A stretch of DNA of 64,000 nucleotides from Gigaspora margarita (taxonomy: Eukaryota; Glomeromycota; Glomeromycetes; Diversisporales; Gigasporaceae). The notes under the pieces are model-generated. The model was not told where the DNA came from and did no database searches. It was given only the letters and a program-made list of their open reading frames with translations. A program made the translations under genes and the position numbers. Where the stretch lies: contig WTPW01000596.1 in NCBI GenBank assembly GCA_009809945.1, positions 1 through 64,000 of the forward strand, given 5' to 3'. This document shows positions 43,444 to 55,852 of the stretch, piece after piece (the first letter of the stretch is position 1; each line of letters begins with the position of its first letter).

Positions 43444-45430
43444 GTCAATAGTGAACAAAAGAAGGAATATGTAGATGGGGTTTAGAAAAGAGAATTTATA
43501 AAGAAATAATACAAGAATAAATAAATATCAAGAGATACAATATAGCAAGCATTTATTAAAAAGCCTTTATTATAAAGAGAAATCATTAAAATAATACTCA
43601 ATGCTTATACTGAAGATACATAAAGAGTAAATATATCAGACTTATATATATATTTATTATGCATAAATAATTAAATTATACAATTGTCAAAACAACTTCC
43701 TTTTAATATTACTAAGCTTTAATTTCTTCAACATTAATAAATTTCTCTTTGCATTACTATCTTTATTAAAGCATTATACGCAAAGCATTATTATTTAAAT
43801 CTGCTTTACTGTTACTTTATTGGATTAGCAGAATTGTGATAATATATAAAGACTTTATGATACTTAGTATTGTTTATGCATCAAACCAATTCATATTCAC
43901 ATGTTACAGAATAATTAGAATAAAGATCGATTGAGTATAGTAATTAAACATATCTATAAAAAAACATATATAAAAATCACGATAACTATAGATAGTAATA
44001 AAAAGGTCTATATATAGTAATTACATAGAGTAAGTATGGATAAACAAATTAGAAAAAAAACATAGAATAAAATTAGTGATAAAATAGGATGATATAAGGA
44101 TAATTGGAAGTATGATCGACCAATTATTATATAAGGAAAAATGATAATTATAAAGCAGAAGTATAATAAGAAAATGCTATAATTTTGGGTGCAAAAATAT
44201 TATTATAGCAATACTATAAGAAAAACTTGGCTAATATAAGATCAAATTAGCTTAGAGCTACAAGTATAGATTATGCTAAATGGATATTTATTAGGAGGTT
44301 CAAAAAAATTATAGTGGATTATTAATGAATATATTAGTTAGTATTCAATTTATAAAAATATTATTTATTATTCTATGACTCAGACCAAATTTTTTTTCTT
44401 TTATTAGTTTGGACATAATATTTATACATTTTAGTTTGCATGTTTTGAAATCACAATTTGCAGTCCCAAACCAAGTTCAGTAGACTGAATCTAGCATAAC
44501 ATAAGTGTTCTTTGCTAAGTAAAAAAATATTGAATTAAACTGGACTATTGGACTAGACTGGACTATTATTGGACCATAAAATAATTATACAGTTGAACCT
44601 CTCAAAACTGATCCTGTCAAATCTGATAACCTGTCAAATCTGATAAAAAATTAATCCACCAAGTCCATTTTTGTTATATGAATCTATATAGTTTATAATG
44701 ATTTTAAATCTGAGCATACCAGTTTGAGAAGATTCAATTGTATAATATATATATATAATATAGTTACTTAATATATACAAAATTAAATTATACTATATTT
44801 AGTAATATAATTATAAATTCTGTTATAATATACAGACAGTTCTCTTTATAATCACACCCCATATAGTTACGCCTCTATATAAGCACCTAATATTGTGCAA
44901 TAGACTTAAATATAGTAAACAAAATCTTATTATAGTCACAAATTCCTTATAATCACTATCACTCTATTTTTTTTACTTTACAACTGTGTGCTATTTTATT
45001 AGAAGTTATATACAAACTATATTTATACAAATGATGTTCTAACCAGGGATGATAATTTTCTGCAAAATGCAGAATGCTGCAAAATTTGCAGAATTATAGA
45101 CCCTTTTGCAGAAACAGATTTTGTATCACAGATAATTGCAAAATTTGGGGTTTTTAATTAAGATATATACAGTATATTGATCAATAAAAATTAGCCAATC
45201 AGATCATAAATTTTTCAAAAAAATTTTTTTATGAGAAGCTAATCTAAATCCATTTTAAATAGTAATTCTTTTCTTGTTAAAATTTGAAGTATTAAACTTG
45301 ATTTCATTGATATGGCAAAACATTAAACTTGACTTTATCTATTGCAACAAAATATTAAACTTGATTTAATCTATTCTGGCAGAACAGTTTATACTATATT
45401 CAAATAATTAGCTAACATTTATAAAGAACC
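43444..45430. other. AT-rich DNA; one palindromic TA-flanked element
   Basis: 44589-44745 has ends ACAGTTGAACCTCTC and its inverted GAGAAGATTCAATTGTA, typical of TA-targeting MITEs. 44831-44990 resembles the end of the 55853-57037 element (ATAATCAC, CTCTATATAA). The rest, including 43444-44580, has no recognisable gene. Confidence 0.45.
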
Positions 45431-45436
45431 TTGTGA

Positions 45437-47970
45437 TTGTTTGTTTTATTAAAAAGCCTGATTAAAGTACAAAAAAATAGTACAAAAAATATATACAAAA
45501 ACATTTACAAGATTCAAAAAAAAATACCATGGTATAAAAATGTGTCTTTCCAAACCTGTGTTAAAGAATATCCTAAAGATCTTCATATAGATAATAATTT
45601 ACTTTTTGTAAATTTTTCAATATTCCTATAGAATAGAAGTGCAAGTTAATAGTAGACAACAATATATATAGCAAATTATATAAAGAAAATAAAGCTAAAA
45701 CAAACCAAAGTTCATACCAAAGAACTTTACATATACTAAATGCTTATAATGTTAGATGGGCTATTATTAAAGATTTAATTAAAATTCCCTTAGAAAAGTA
45801 AACTATCTACATCCATTTTTGCAAAAATATGCTATAAAAAAGGATCAATTCCACAAGCATCAACCCTTTAGCAAGTTTATTTACCTAATATTTTTGATGA
45901 TCATATCTTAAAGCTTAAGAATTTGTTTAAAGAGAAGTCTATTTCAATAATAATGATGTGACTACTGATAATTGTAGTAGAAAAGTAGTAAATACTTTAT
46001 TTACATATTAGAAAAATATAAAACTTGTTTTTGTAGATTTTTTAGTAGAAGTTAATAATATACAATAGGCCAGATTCTTGTTAATAACTTGGTATTTTAT
46101 AATATGGGGTGAGTTAGTAGAAAAGAAACAAATTTATCTAATAATTTGTCCCTTTTCTACTGACTCACTCCATATTTCATTTGGTACTCTCTGACTTTTT
46201 TTATCTGACTCTGCTTCTTATATAAAAAAATGTTACCAAAATGTTCTTAAACCTTTAATGCTACAACTAATTTATAATCTATATCTTGCATATATTATCA
46301 ATTTGATTAGTAAAACTTGGTTTAATTTTTTTTATTTTTCAGTTATTAAAAAATTTTTATTTGATATTAAAGCTATTTTTGTTACTAGCCTTGCTCATAG
46401 AAGTTGTTATATAACTTTTTAAAAAATCATGAAGTTTTAAGACCACAAAAAATTCCACTTCTACCTATTGGAATATATAGTTTTAAATGATTTATTATGT
46501 TTTTGATCTTTTTTTTTTTTAATTCTTGATTTTTTTAAAGAAGCATCTAAAAATTAGGGATTGGAACTATTTAACTATTTAAAAATTGCTCTATAGTTCC
46601 AAGCAGATTATGTTGTTCATGGGCTGGAATTATTTTAATGCTAGCCAAATTAAATAGTTAAACAGTTAAACAATTAAACAATTAAGAAAAATTTTAGATG
46701 GTTCCAATCCCTACTAAAATAATCCATCTGATAGTATTGAAAAAATTTTATTTACTCTTAATAATTCTAATAATTTAAGTTTAATTTTATTTATCTTTAT
46801 TTTATTTCAATTTATTTATGAGAATTTGTTTATAATTTGGATTTTTTCAGACCCAAAACAAACTAGTTTTCCTTTTAATATATAGTTGATTAGAACAGCT
46901 ATTAGCTTACCTTCAATCAAATCATAATTCTGATTTTTTTCTGCATAATTAGATATACAATTCATCAAAATAAGGATGATTATTTAGAATTTTATTCTAT
47001 ATTCTGGGAAGCATTTGAAATTGCATTTAAAAAATATGATTCTTATATTAATACTCACCCTTCATATCTTTTATTCAAAGCATGTTAAATGTTTGATCCT
47101 TTTTATATTTGTTTTGGTTTAATAGAAAGAAAAATATTTTTTTTTTTTTTTTTAACTTAAGCGACCATTAGTGCTAGCTTTATTAACTTATTTCATAGTG
47201 CTGCCCGAAGGCCGCCATACAAATTACATTAAAGACTTTGGCTAGACTATTACCCGGCTGTCTATTACTATAGATGCCCAAGCACGACTGCAGCTCCGAA
47301 CTTTATCCTCCCAACAAACTCCGCCATGGATCGACATGCCGGCCAATTATTGGTACAAATGGTCGCGGTCCGGATACGGGCGCCACAAGTTCTTGAAGTA
47401 TCTTTTCAGACTTCGGCCTCTCAGTACGTCTTGTGACTTCAGTTATTCCAAATCGGGCTCTAACACGTTTTGTTTCACTGCCACAGATTTGATAACGGCA
47501 ACTGCCCAATTAAGTCCATCCATAGACGTCCTGGGTCCCTGTTTTCCCACGGTGTTTCAGTTCCCTAACCGGCTGGTTTTTTCCATTATGCCTCTAGGGG
47601 AAATTGAACCGGCAACCTTCGATTTGCATCCTGGGAGCATAACCGCTATGCTATCGACCCGCAGGACTGAATGAAAAATATTTGTTAATATTCTATTATT
47701 TATAAATTAGCTAATCTATCTGAAAAATATTAAAAGAATAGGCAATTTATTGTAGATAAACCAGAAATAAAATATTTGAAAATTTAGATTTAAATCTATT
47801 TTGGAAAAATAATACCAAAAAATTACTATTATTATCTGATATAACCTTAGATTATATTTGGTTGCCTGTACTAGCTATAGTGTAAAGCATAGCTTTTCTA
47901 ATTACAATAATATTTAGCTAGTGATAAACAAAATCTTTCTAAAGCTTCATTTAAATCATTAAATATTGCT
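45437..47970 (+). pseudogene. Decayed hAT-superfamily transposase, split by a SINE
   Basis: The first part (45437-45631) has an N-terminal basic stretch and TPWY-like KIPWYKNVSF. Later pieces in shifting frames give SASTL..., a segment like SISIIMDVTTDN (catalytic-domain start), an S-D-S-A-S-Y block near 46200 and an A-Y-I-I-N-L-like block near 46290. After the SINE, near 47780-47960, comes the typical hAT dimerisation end (W/F...LPLLS-like, then LPV...S...F...LASDKQNLSKA). Numerous TAA and TAG stops are present. Small palindromes are inserted at about 46105-46170 and 46515-46720. It is not functional. Confidence 0.65.
47140..47672 (-). mobile_element. tRNA-derived SINE with perfect target-site duplication
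   Basis: Read on the minus strand it begins with a tRNA-like head: TAGCATAGCGG is a good A box and GGTTCAATTTCCC a good B box about 50 nt later (47665-47590). A ~400-bp body follows, then an A-tail corresponding to the T-run at 47137-47153. The perfect 11-bp duplication GAAAAATATTT flanks it at 47129-47139 and 47673-47683. Its GC content is well above the surroundings, as expected for a recent insertion. A second, decayed copy lies at 61420-63860. The open frames on both strands here are incidental. Confidence 0.88.
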
Positions 47971-47989
47971 ATTTTATATCCACTTCTTT

Positions 47990-48360
47990 AAAGATAGTAG
48001 ATAACTAAAGCGATCTTAGACAGTGAACACTTTGTGTAACTTTACTTGTTATTGTGAATCTCAAGTTCAATATTGAGTCTTTATACTCTTTCAATAATAA
48101 AAACAATTATTTACTACCCAAATTAAACAGTTACTAGTATCTTCATATACTTATAATTGCTGCCTCTTTTTAATTGCAAATTGCCTTAAATCTTCTTTTT
48201 TAAGTTTTATTAAAAAATGCCTTTCAACTTAGATAAATCACATTAGCTGCTTCTATACTTTTTACTTTTTTACAAATATAACAGACTATATCTACTATAT
48301 GAGTAATATATACTATATCTACTACTAATAAAATATATAATATATATAATAGAAATATAA
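47990..48360. repeat. Segment found inverted at 54830-55075
   Basis: AGACAGTGAACACTTTGTG, ATACTCTTTCAATAATAA and TGCCTCTTTTTAATTG recur around 54850-55075, partly in reverse orientation, which indicates a palindromic element present twice. Confidence 0.55.
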
Positions 48361-48361
48361 T

Positions 48362-48702
48362 ATGGTGCAAACAGATTAGTTGCATCAAATTTTTATAGTA
48401 GTGCTGAAAATTTTGTTGATCATTTACTTATAAAATTGAATTTGATTGGTTAAAAGTTTTATATGTTTTTTAATTTTTTTATATATAGTGCTAAAAATTT
48501 TAAAACCTTATAAATTTAAAATTACATCTTCTCAATAACAAGCAACAAATTCTTAAAATAAAATACATAGTTTGATAGATATTGTCAAAAGCTATCAAAT
48601 TATGTATTTTATTTTGCAACTTTAAAATTTTTTATTAAGTAAATACAATTTAAAAAAATTATTAATCGATTTGATGTTTTTAGACTGTTCGCACCATATA
48701 TG
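48362..48702. mobile_element. MITE with ATATGGTGCAAACAG ends
   Basis: Inverted ends ATATGGTGCAAACAG and CTGTTCGCACCATATAT, with a second dyad ATTTTATAGATTGATAGC-like inside. It is A/T-rich and non-coding. Confidence 0.65.
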
Positions 48703-48779
48703 AAATAAATAATATATGTATAATAAATAAAATAAATAATAAATATGCTATAAATATGACATGTTTTAGAAATAACATA

Positions 48780-49160
48780 AGGGAGAAAGAGGAATTTTGA
48801 CGAAGAGAGTATTGTGATGAATTGGGATATCTTGTGATCCTATGATCAGATTCGAATAAAATTTATACTATTTGATTCCCCTGAATGAGGTGAATCGAAT
48901 AGTATAAATTTTTTCTGGTCCTGATTGCATGGTTACTAAATACTAGAAAAAATATACCAATTCATCACAATACCTCTTTTATATAGAATGCTATAACTAA
49001 AGGTATTATAATGAAACAGAAATCTCTGAATACTGATCAAAAGTGGATGAAATTTGTACCATTAGATTCCTCTTGTTAAGAGGAATTGAATAATATAAAT
49101 TTTATCTGGTTCTGATTACAGGATCACTAGATATTCCCAATTCGTCACCATACCCCCAAG
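48780..49160. repeat. Two palindromic elements of the GATATCTTGTGATCC family
   Basis: The dyad TTGATTCCCCTGAATGAGG / CCTC...GAATC is repeated twice (48830-48960 and 49040-49150). It is related to 15890-16030 and 51930-52210. Confidence 0.55.
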
Positions 49161-49319
49161 ATCAAAATTTTTTATTTTTTTTAAAAAATAATTAAATTAA
49201 GATAATTTGTAATCAGTGATCAGAATCAAACAATTTTAGTTTTTTTAGATCAGCTTGATGGGACGAATCAGAAAATACTAAAATTGTTTGATTTGAATTA
49301 ACATATTACAGAATACAAA

Positions 49320-49590
49320 CAAAACATTTTAACTTCGTTAGAATACTCCTTTCTCCTTTATATAAATACTTTTGCACAGAAGGTTCTTAGCTAATTAGAT
49401 TGCAGATTATATATTTGATTGTAATTGGTTTCGATCTTATCATCTAGTAGTCAGATTTGGTGATTTATAGCTTATTAGAACCGTTTCAATGAGCTAATTT
49501 GAATGGTGGTAATTTCATACAATTCTGATTACTAGATTAAGAGTTATAATCGATTTTGTGTTTTATAGCAATTTCTATAGGTCAACATTC
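49320..49590. repeat. Direct repeat of 55205-55450
   Basis: TTAGATTGCAGATTATATAT, AATTGGTTTCGATCTT and TTTTGTGTTTTATAGCAA recur in order at 55205-55450 with about 10 percent differences by eye. Confidence 0.75.
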
Positions 49591-50390
49591 TCCCAGACTT
49601 ATTTTGAATTCCATAAGAATGTTCAAATTGTTCGTTGAATACTTCACATAGCTTTGAAGTAAGTGATATGATTAATTGGTAGTATAAATTTTTTATAGCT
49701 CTGATCTCTAGTTTTGGTCATAAGTTATAGTATATATTCATATCAGTTATGATTATAGTACTAATTACCACATTACACTAGAAAATCATGTATAATGTTA
49801 AATTAAAGATTTTTCTGGTTAATATTTATGTTAACTTCTTTCATTTTTATATATAGGTCACTAAATTTAAAACTCAAAGTCATCATTTTAGATGTACTTA
49901 TAGACTTCATCATCATAGTTGGTATCAAAGTCTTTGTTAGTTAACAAATTTTTATTTTGGCATCATCATTCTTTGGTGTTAATGTTTATTATTATTGAAC
50001 ATTCTTGAGGTTATGATTTCATTATTCTATTTTTAGAAGTAAGTACTGGTACTCATTGTTTTAGTAGTGCTCTTTTATTGTGCTTCAAAATTTTTATTTG
50101 AGAAGTTCGTTCTTTTAGAATTCATCATTTTAGCATTCTTATAGGCGTGAATAGGTCTTGCTGTTTGTCTAAATTGTTCAATTTTGTTGTTTTATAAGTC
50201 CAGGTGCTTGAGTAGTTCATAGGTCTTCTTCATTGTAGTCTTGGTAAGCCTCTATTCGTTCAATATTCTAATATGTTTTTTTTTGAGACTGGTCTTTCTT
50301 TATTAGGATCTATTTTTCATTTCTTGATCTGGCTCTTGTGTCATTTGGTCAGTATTTTTTTTTCTAAAAATACTTGATCCTTTTATTATT
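49590..50390. other. No gene recognised
   Basis: AT-rich DNA with T-rich plus strand. No repeat family or open frame that I can support. Confidence 0.5.
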
Positions 50391-50393
50391 TAA

Positions 50394-50690
50394 CTAGCTG
50401 TTGAACATTTTCTTGAATTCAAATTTAGGCCCTAGTTCTTTACAAATTTCTATTACAAGATCAATATCAAAGTTATAATCATTAAAGGTCTTTGACCAGT
50501 TGTTATTTGCATTGATGATTCCAAATGAATAAATATCTGAAGCTTTGAGTATATAGTTGTTTTTACAAAAGCTCTGGTGCAATATAAAGTAAACTTTTAT
50601 GAATATGATCTTTTTGTTCTTTTCATCAAATAGTTTCAATAAATCTAGATCAGTAATATTCTTTATAATTTTTTTACAGAATATTTCTAA
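50394..50690 (-). pseudogene. Remnant of a tyrosine-kinase-like protein kinase
   Basis: Reading right to left, NITDLDLLK corresponds to the DFG region (normally ISDLGLSK). About 35 residues later ASDIYSFGII matches the conserved subdomain IX motif, and DIDLVIEICKELGPKF matches the helix that follows in this kinase type. The fragment ends after KFEFKK. The DFG glycine is altered, the APE region is unrecognisable and upstream catalytic-loop sequence is not found, so it is not an active kinase. Expansions of such kinases are known in arbuscular mycorrhizal fungi, which is the basis for the tentative organism guess. Confidence 0.6.
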
Positions 50691-50699
50691 AAAGAATAT

Positions 50700-51795
50700 C
50701 TCAATATAAATATTTTTAAAATAAATATGATCAAAATTGAATATAATATCACAGAATACTTTGCTTTAGTAGAACTTGTCTTTGGAGATTTTTTTGACAT
50801 AAATTAAGTATAATTTTTTTTTGAAAAATTGTTTGCATTATAGGTATAGTTCATTCTGATATCTATTAGTAGTTTTAAATAATTCTGTCCTTCCTTTTCA
50901 TAGCTGAGCACTTGGTTTACTTTACTAAATTAGATCAGAATTTTGGACCAGTAGCATTGAAATACATTTTGTAGATTCTTGGGCCTAGATCAGGACCCAA
51001 GCTATATATAGATAGGTCAGTGACTAGTTTGCTTATTTTTATATAAATTTGGCTCAAGAATGCTTATTTTTGACCAAAATTTGCAAAATTTACTATTTAA
51101 AAATGCAATGTTTGGTGATTTTCTATCAAAATTTCCTTTTTTAGTTTTCTCTAACCTATTTATCAATAGTTCAAGATCCTCCTAGATCTTGTTGCTTGCT
51201 TGGTGCTGAATAGCAAGAAAAATTCTGTTTTTCTAGATGTTATTGTAGCAGTAAGAAGGGTCAAAGATCCAAGAGCAATAGCTTAAAGCCAATTGCTTTG
51301 TGATTGTTTGATAAACTTGGTCTTAAGGTGTTGATTGTCTTCAAAAGGATTAAATTTGGTCTTGGGAATCAATTATTTAAAATTAAGACCTTTTCTTTTT
51401 AATAAAGCTATAGATTCTTGAATAACTTCTTGTAGCCAGAATCAGGTTACTTCTTTTTCAAACACTTAAGATAATATATAATTTTTTTTATCTTCATTTT
51501 TACTAATTCAGGGTCTTGATTTTGAATTGAAACTCTTTGATTAATTTTTTTTAGACTTGATAGAAGGTGAGAATTGATCAAATCTGATAAAATGGTTACA
51601 ATCTTGGCATTTGAATAGAAATTTTCTCAAATAGGCAAGCTGAAGTCTCATAATCATATGACCAAATGTTCACATAAATACAATATTATTTTGTTTGACT
51701 TTTTTTTTTGATAGAGTGAATTAGGTTCGATGAATTGGTTAGGAGCTAGGATCCTTGCTTCAGTAGGTAGTTAAGATACTGGAATTGAGAGTAAG
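50700..51795. other. No gene recognised; possible decayed coding DNA
   Basis: The region continues the style of the kinase remnant without identifiable motifs. All frames have frequent stops. Confidence 0.4.
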
Positions 51796-51799
51796 AGGG

Positions 51800-52331
51800 C
51801 ATCCATAAATAACATTATACTTGAGAGGGGGTCCCCAAAATATAATGATTTTCCAATATGTAGAGGGGGTTCTCCAAAATATAATGCAATTTTTTTATAA
51901 AAATTTGTCTAAAACTTGAACCAGTGGGTGGTCCAAATTGGATGATTTTGGTACCATCCGAATCATCTCAAGAAGAAGATTCGAATGGTACCAAAATCAT
52001 TTGGTTTGGATTACTAGATCACGTTTTATTAATAAAATACTATTGGTTATTATATTTTCTTATAAAATTACTATAAAATCAATAGTATTTTGTTAATAAA
52101 ACATGATCCAGTGATCCAAGATCCAAATAAATGATTTTGGTACCATTGGATTCATCTTATAGAGATGAATCGAATATACTAAAATCTTCCAAATTGGATC
52201 ACTAGGTCATGATATATCCAAGTTTTTGTAAAATTTTATATATAAAAATATGGATTTTTAAAATTTTTTTTATATAGTCTGGGGGGTCAGGAGCTACTAT
52301 ATAGGGGTACATAAGTTATTTATAGATGCCC
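51800..52331. mobile_element. Element with AGGGCATCCATAAATAAC ends and nested palindromes
   Basis: Ends AGGGCATCCATAAATAAC and GTTATTTATAGATGCCCCT. Repeated AGAGGGGGTCCCCAAAATA follows the left end. Two palindromes of the GGTACCATTCGAATC type lie at 51930-52020 and 52100-52200. Confidence 0.65.
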
Positions 52332-53200
52332 CTAATAGAATCAAGTTCAGGTTCTTTGTTCTATTCATAATAATGATGATCAAATTTTTCATCTTTTATG
52401 CGAATATCAGAATTTAAGAATTTGGAGGCTTGAGAAATAGGATTTGTTGGGATTGGAATTTTGGCATTTGGGCTTTAAAGATTTTGGTAGATTCATGATC
52501 TTACTGAATTCCAAGTTTTAGTGACTTTGGAATATAGTAGATTTGAAATTTTTGCCTTGTATATTGTTAAAATTTTTTTTAATTTAGAGTTGTGATATAG
52601 GTAGATAGAAGTAAGTGTTTAGAGTTAGATTTGGGTTGGGTTTGAGTAAAATGTACTAATTAGAAATAATATAATAAAGAAATTATTTTTAAAGATTATG
52701 TATATATGTTAAAGATTTTCATCAAAATATATAAAAAAATGTTTTTGTACTAAGCAACTATGTATTAATTCTTTAAGATTCTGTCTGTTCTAGTATACTG
52801 GGATGTACTGAATAATAATTATTTTATCAAAATCAGACTTGTAGATGAGAATATTTTTTTATTTTGCTAATAGAATCTTCCAGGATCAAATGTTTGGGTT
52901 TTTCTCTAGTATTGGGGCAAATTAAATAGAGTATTAGATATTTCTTAAAAATATTCTAATAATTTTCCAGAGAAGTTACTAGCAGAATATTGTATAGAGT
53001 ACCATTTAGATATTTTATCATTATTTAGTTTATTTACATTATCAGACTTTTGGTGATACAGTATAACTCTGCAATAGTCACATGCCAAAATCAGACATTC
53101 TATATGCCTATTGTGAGATTGTGACTAATGCAAACAAGAATTTATATATAGTGTATAATAGTTAAATAGAAGAATTAAGATGACTATAGTGAGATTGTGA
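52332..53200. other. No gene recognised
   Basis: AT-rich, stops in all frames. A copy of a GTCACATGC / TGAGATTGTGACTAAT motif pair lies at 53075-53200, resembling the end of the CTCGATATAGTCACC family. Confidence 0.45.
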
Positions 53201-54110
53201 CTAATATGAATGTGGAGTTATACTGTATATAAGTACTTCATGCTCTTTTTTCTTAAAGCTAATTTTATTTTGATAATAATTGTCAAGGACATGAACTATA
53301 TCATCAGGTTGAGGTTTTATAGATTTAATTGGATATAAGTTCATTATTTTCTCTTGATCATTTGTAATTGTTCTCTTAAACTTATTAACTTTTCTATTCC
53401 AATTTTCAATAACTTCATCAAGAGCTTTTCTAATTTGATCACAGAATTCTCTGGGTTTGATTTGCTTATCCAAACTATCATTCATATTCTCTAAATGGGA
53501 ACGCCCACAGCAAAAACAGGGGATAGGACTATATAATATATAGTCCTATCCCCTGCTTTTGCTGTGGGCGTCCCCAAATACTGTTTAGGTGTTCCAAGAT
53601 TATCTTCTTTAGTATCAGCTTTAACAGTTTTGATTCTGATATCCAAGTGTTTAAAATGTTCAAATAATTATCAATTATAGCTTCAAGATCAATTTCATCA
53701 TTTTTTTTGGATCTTCTAAAATATAGTAAGCATCAAAAATTTCATTTACAGCTTCATAATGTGATTCTGGTAGGCAAGATTTGTAGTTGGTATTATTAAG
53801 AAAGAGTTTTTCTTTTCTGGTACTGTAGTTAACTGAATATGAGAATAAGTATACAATATTTTCTTCGATATATTTTGCCTTACAATCTGCTTTGACTTCA
53901 ATTAATATCTTATAAAAATTTTTAAAATTTTAGAAATTTGTTTATTATCAAAAGTTTGACTTCCAAAGATTTCATCAACAATTTCTTGGACTTTCAAAGC
54001 TTGTTCATCAATAAGTGTTATATATAATCTTGCACATTCATTTTCTAGTTTTCTTACTTTTAGGTTTTCATCAAGGTCCTTTTCTTTTGCTGTGTCTTTG
54101 GGTTTGTCTT
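53201..54110 (-). pseudogene. Broken helical protein gene interrupted by a hairpin insertion
   Basis: Pieces in the minus direction: about 54095-53905 encodes a charged helix (contains ENECARLYITLIDEQALKV) ending at a TAA; 53900-53700 continues one frame over (KADCKAKYIEENIVYLFSYS); then worn sequence, a 78-bp hairpin, and 53485-53201, an open frame of 94 codons starting MNDSLDKQIKPREFC. The composition is Lys/Glu/Asn/Ile-rich and predicted helical. No domain recognised. It needs at least two frameshift corrections, so it is probably dead. Confidence 0.45.
53497..53574. mobile_element. Near-perfect 39-bp-arm hairpin
   Basis: Arms of 39 bp with about two mismatches and no loop. The left arm begins GGGAACGCCCACAGCAAAAA and the right arm ends TTGCTGTGGGCGTCCCC. 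It is more GC-rich than the flanks and lies inside decayed coding DNA, so it is probably a minimal MITE insertion. Confidence 0.8.
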
Positions 54111-55850
54111 TGATTTATAGTTTAATTGACATAGTATGTTTCTTCGTACTTCTATTGATTTTTTGTCATTTTTGGTGATTTCTAGTAAGATATTTTTAAT
54201 ATCTATTAATATTACAAAATTTCATTAAGTCAATATGCATTGTCGCTTAATAGAAGAATATTCCTGAGATTCTCCTAATCCTAATATGCAAAATTTTATC
54301 CACAGGTTGTCTCACAATGATTGATTTTATTCTGTGTAATGTAATTGTAGAGAAACTTTTCTTTGCAGATCTTTCAAGAGAAAAAATGCTATCATCATGA
54401 TTTACAAATTCCATTGGGATTTTTGTCTTATGATAAGCTTAATAGAAAATATGTAGAATTTCTCAAAGGATATATCCCAAAATTTCAGTACAAATGGATC
54501 AAAATTGATTGACTTTACTTAGTTGCAATCGTTTCTTTTTTTCAAATCTTTAGAGAAAGAAAATGCTGTCACAAGTTTTCTGGTTCGGAGTAGCATTTTT
54601 GTCCTAAAATAAGCTTAGTAGAAAGAATGCAGACTATAACAAAGAGTATATAGTTAAAATTTCAGCTCAAATGGAGCAAAATCAATTAACTTTTCTTAGT
54701 AGCAAGCGTTCACAATCAAAAATCAAATTTTTATGTTCTCAAAATACAACACGGGAATGGAGAAAGTATCTCATAGTCACCACTAATTTGTTATTCTATA
54801 TCTACTTCTTTAAAGATAGTAGGTAACTAGAGCAATATTAGACAGTGAATACTTTGTATAACCTCACTTGTTACTGTGATTTATCTAAGTCAGAAAGCAT
54901 TTTTTAATAAAACTTAACAAAGAAGATTTAAGGCAATTTCAATTAAAAAAGAGGCAACAATTATAAGTATATGAAGATACTAGTTAGTAACTGTTTAATT
55001 TGGGTAGTAAATAATTGTTTTTATTATTGAAAGAGTATGAAGACTTGATGTTGAACTTGGGGTCCATATCAGCTACTTTTATACTTTTGGTTTTTTCACA
55101 AATGTAATAAACTATATCTACTATATGTATAATATGTATGAAATAAATAATATAAGTATAATAAATAAAATAAATAAAAAATATGCTATAAATATGACAT
55201 GTTTTAGAAATAACATGTAAAGACTTTTACGCAGAAGGTCCTTAGCCAATCAGATTGCAGATTATATATTTGATTGTAATTAGTTTCGATCTTGTTATCC
55301 AGTAGTTGAATTTGAATAATCTATAGCTTGTTAGAACTGTCTTGATAAGCTGATTCGAATTGTAGTAATTTCATTCAATTCTGTTCACCAGATCAAGAGT
55401 TAAAATTGATTTTGTGTTTTATAGCAATTTCTATAGATCAACAATATAATATATTTAATAAATAAATATTAAGATTTGCTATTTATTACTACTAGCGATC
55501 ATTACTGGAATCACATGACTACAATTGGCCAATAGTATATTAGATAAATTAAATATATATTTATTTATTATTGTTGCAAAATATAATACTGCATTGATTA
55601 ATAAATAAATTAAATTGATATAGTGCAAGACACTTAAAGACTACATTCTTGTAATTTGTCCCATTTTCAAAAATTTTATATTGAAATTTGATATTTTTTT
55701 GATTTCTTATATTCTGATTGGATATTTTAAAATTAATTTTAAAAATAATTTTAAAAATTAGCCAATAACAAGAAGCCAATACATGTGACCTGTTCTATTT
55801 TTGGTTAAATTTTTACATATCTTATAAAAATACTATATTTTTAAAGCTAT
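54111..55850. other. Repeats and AT-rich DNA, no gene
   Basis: 54310-54720 contains two similar ~200-bp stretches (TTTCTTTG...AGAGAAAAAATGCT, ATTTCAGTACAAATGGA). 54830-55210 is the partner of 47990-48300 plus a copy of 48700-48780. 55205-55450 repeats 49320-49590. The 72-codon frame at 55561-55779 (minus) is not convincing. Confidence 0.5.
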
Positions 55851-55852
55851 AT

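Noticed and set aside
45437..45631. Independent small gene
   Set aside because: It continues, through frameshifts, into clear hAT transposase motifs, so it is the N-terminal piece of that pseudogene.
47336..47674. 112-codon plus-strand open frame
   Set aside because: It is the antisense of the young SINE; the tRNA-like head and target duplications explain the sequence.
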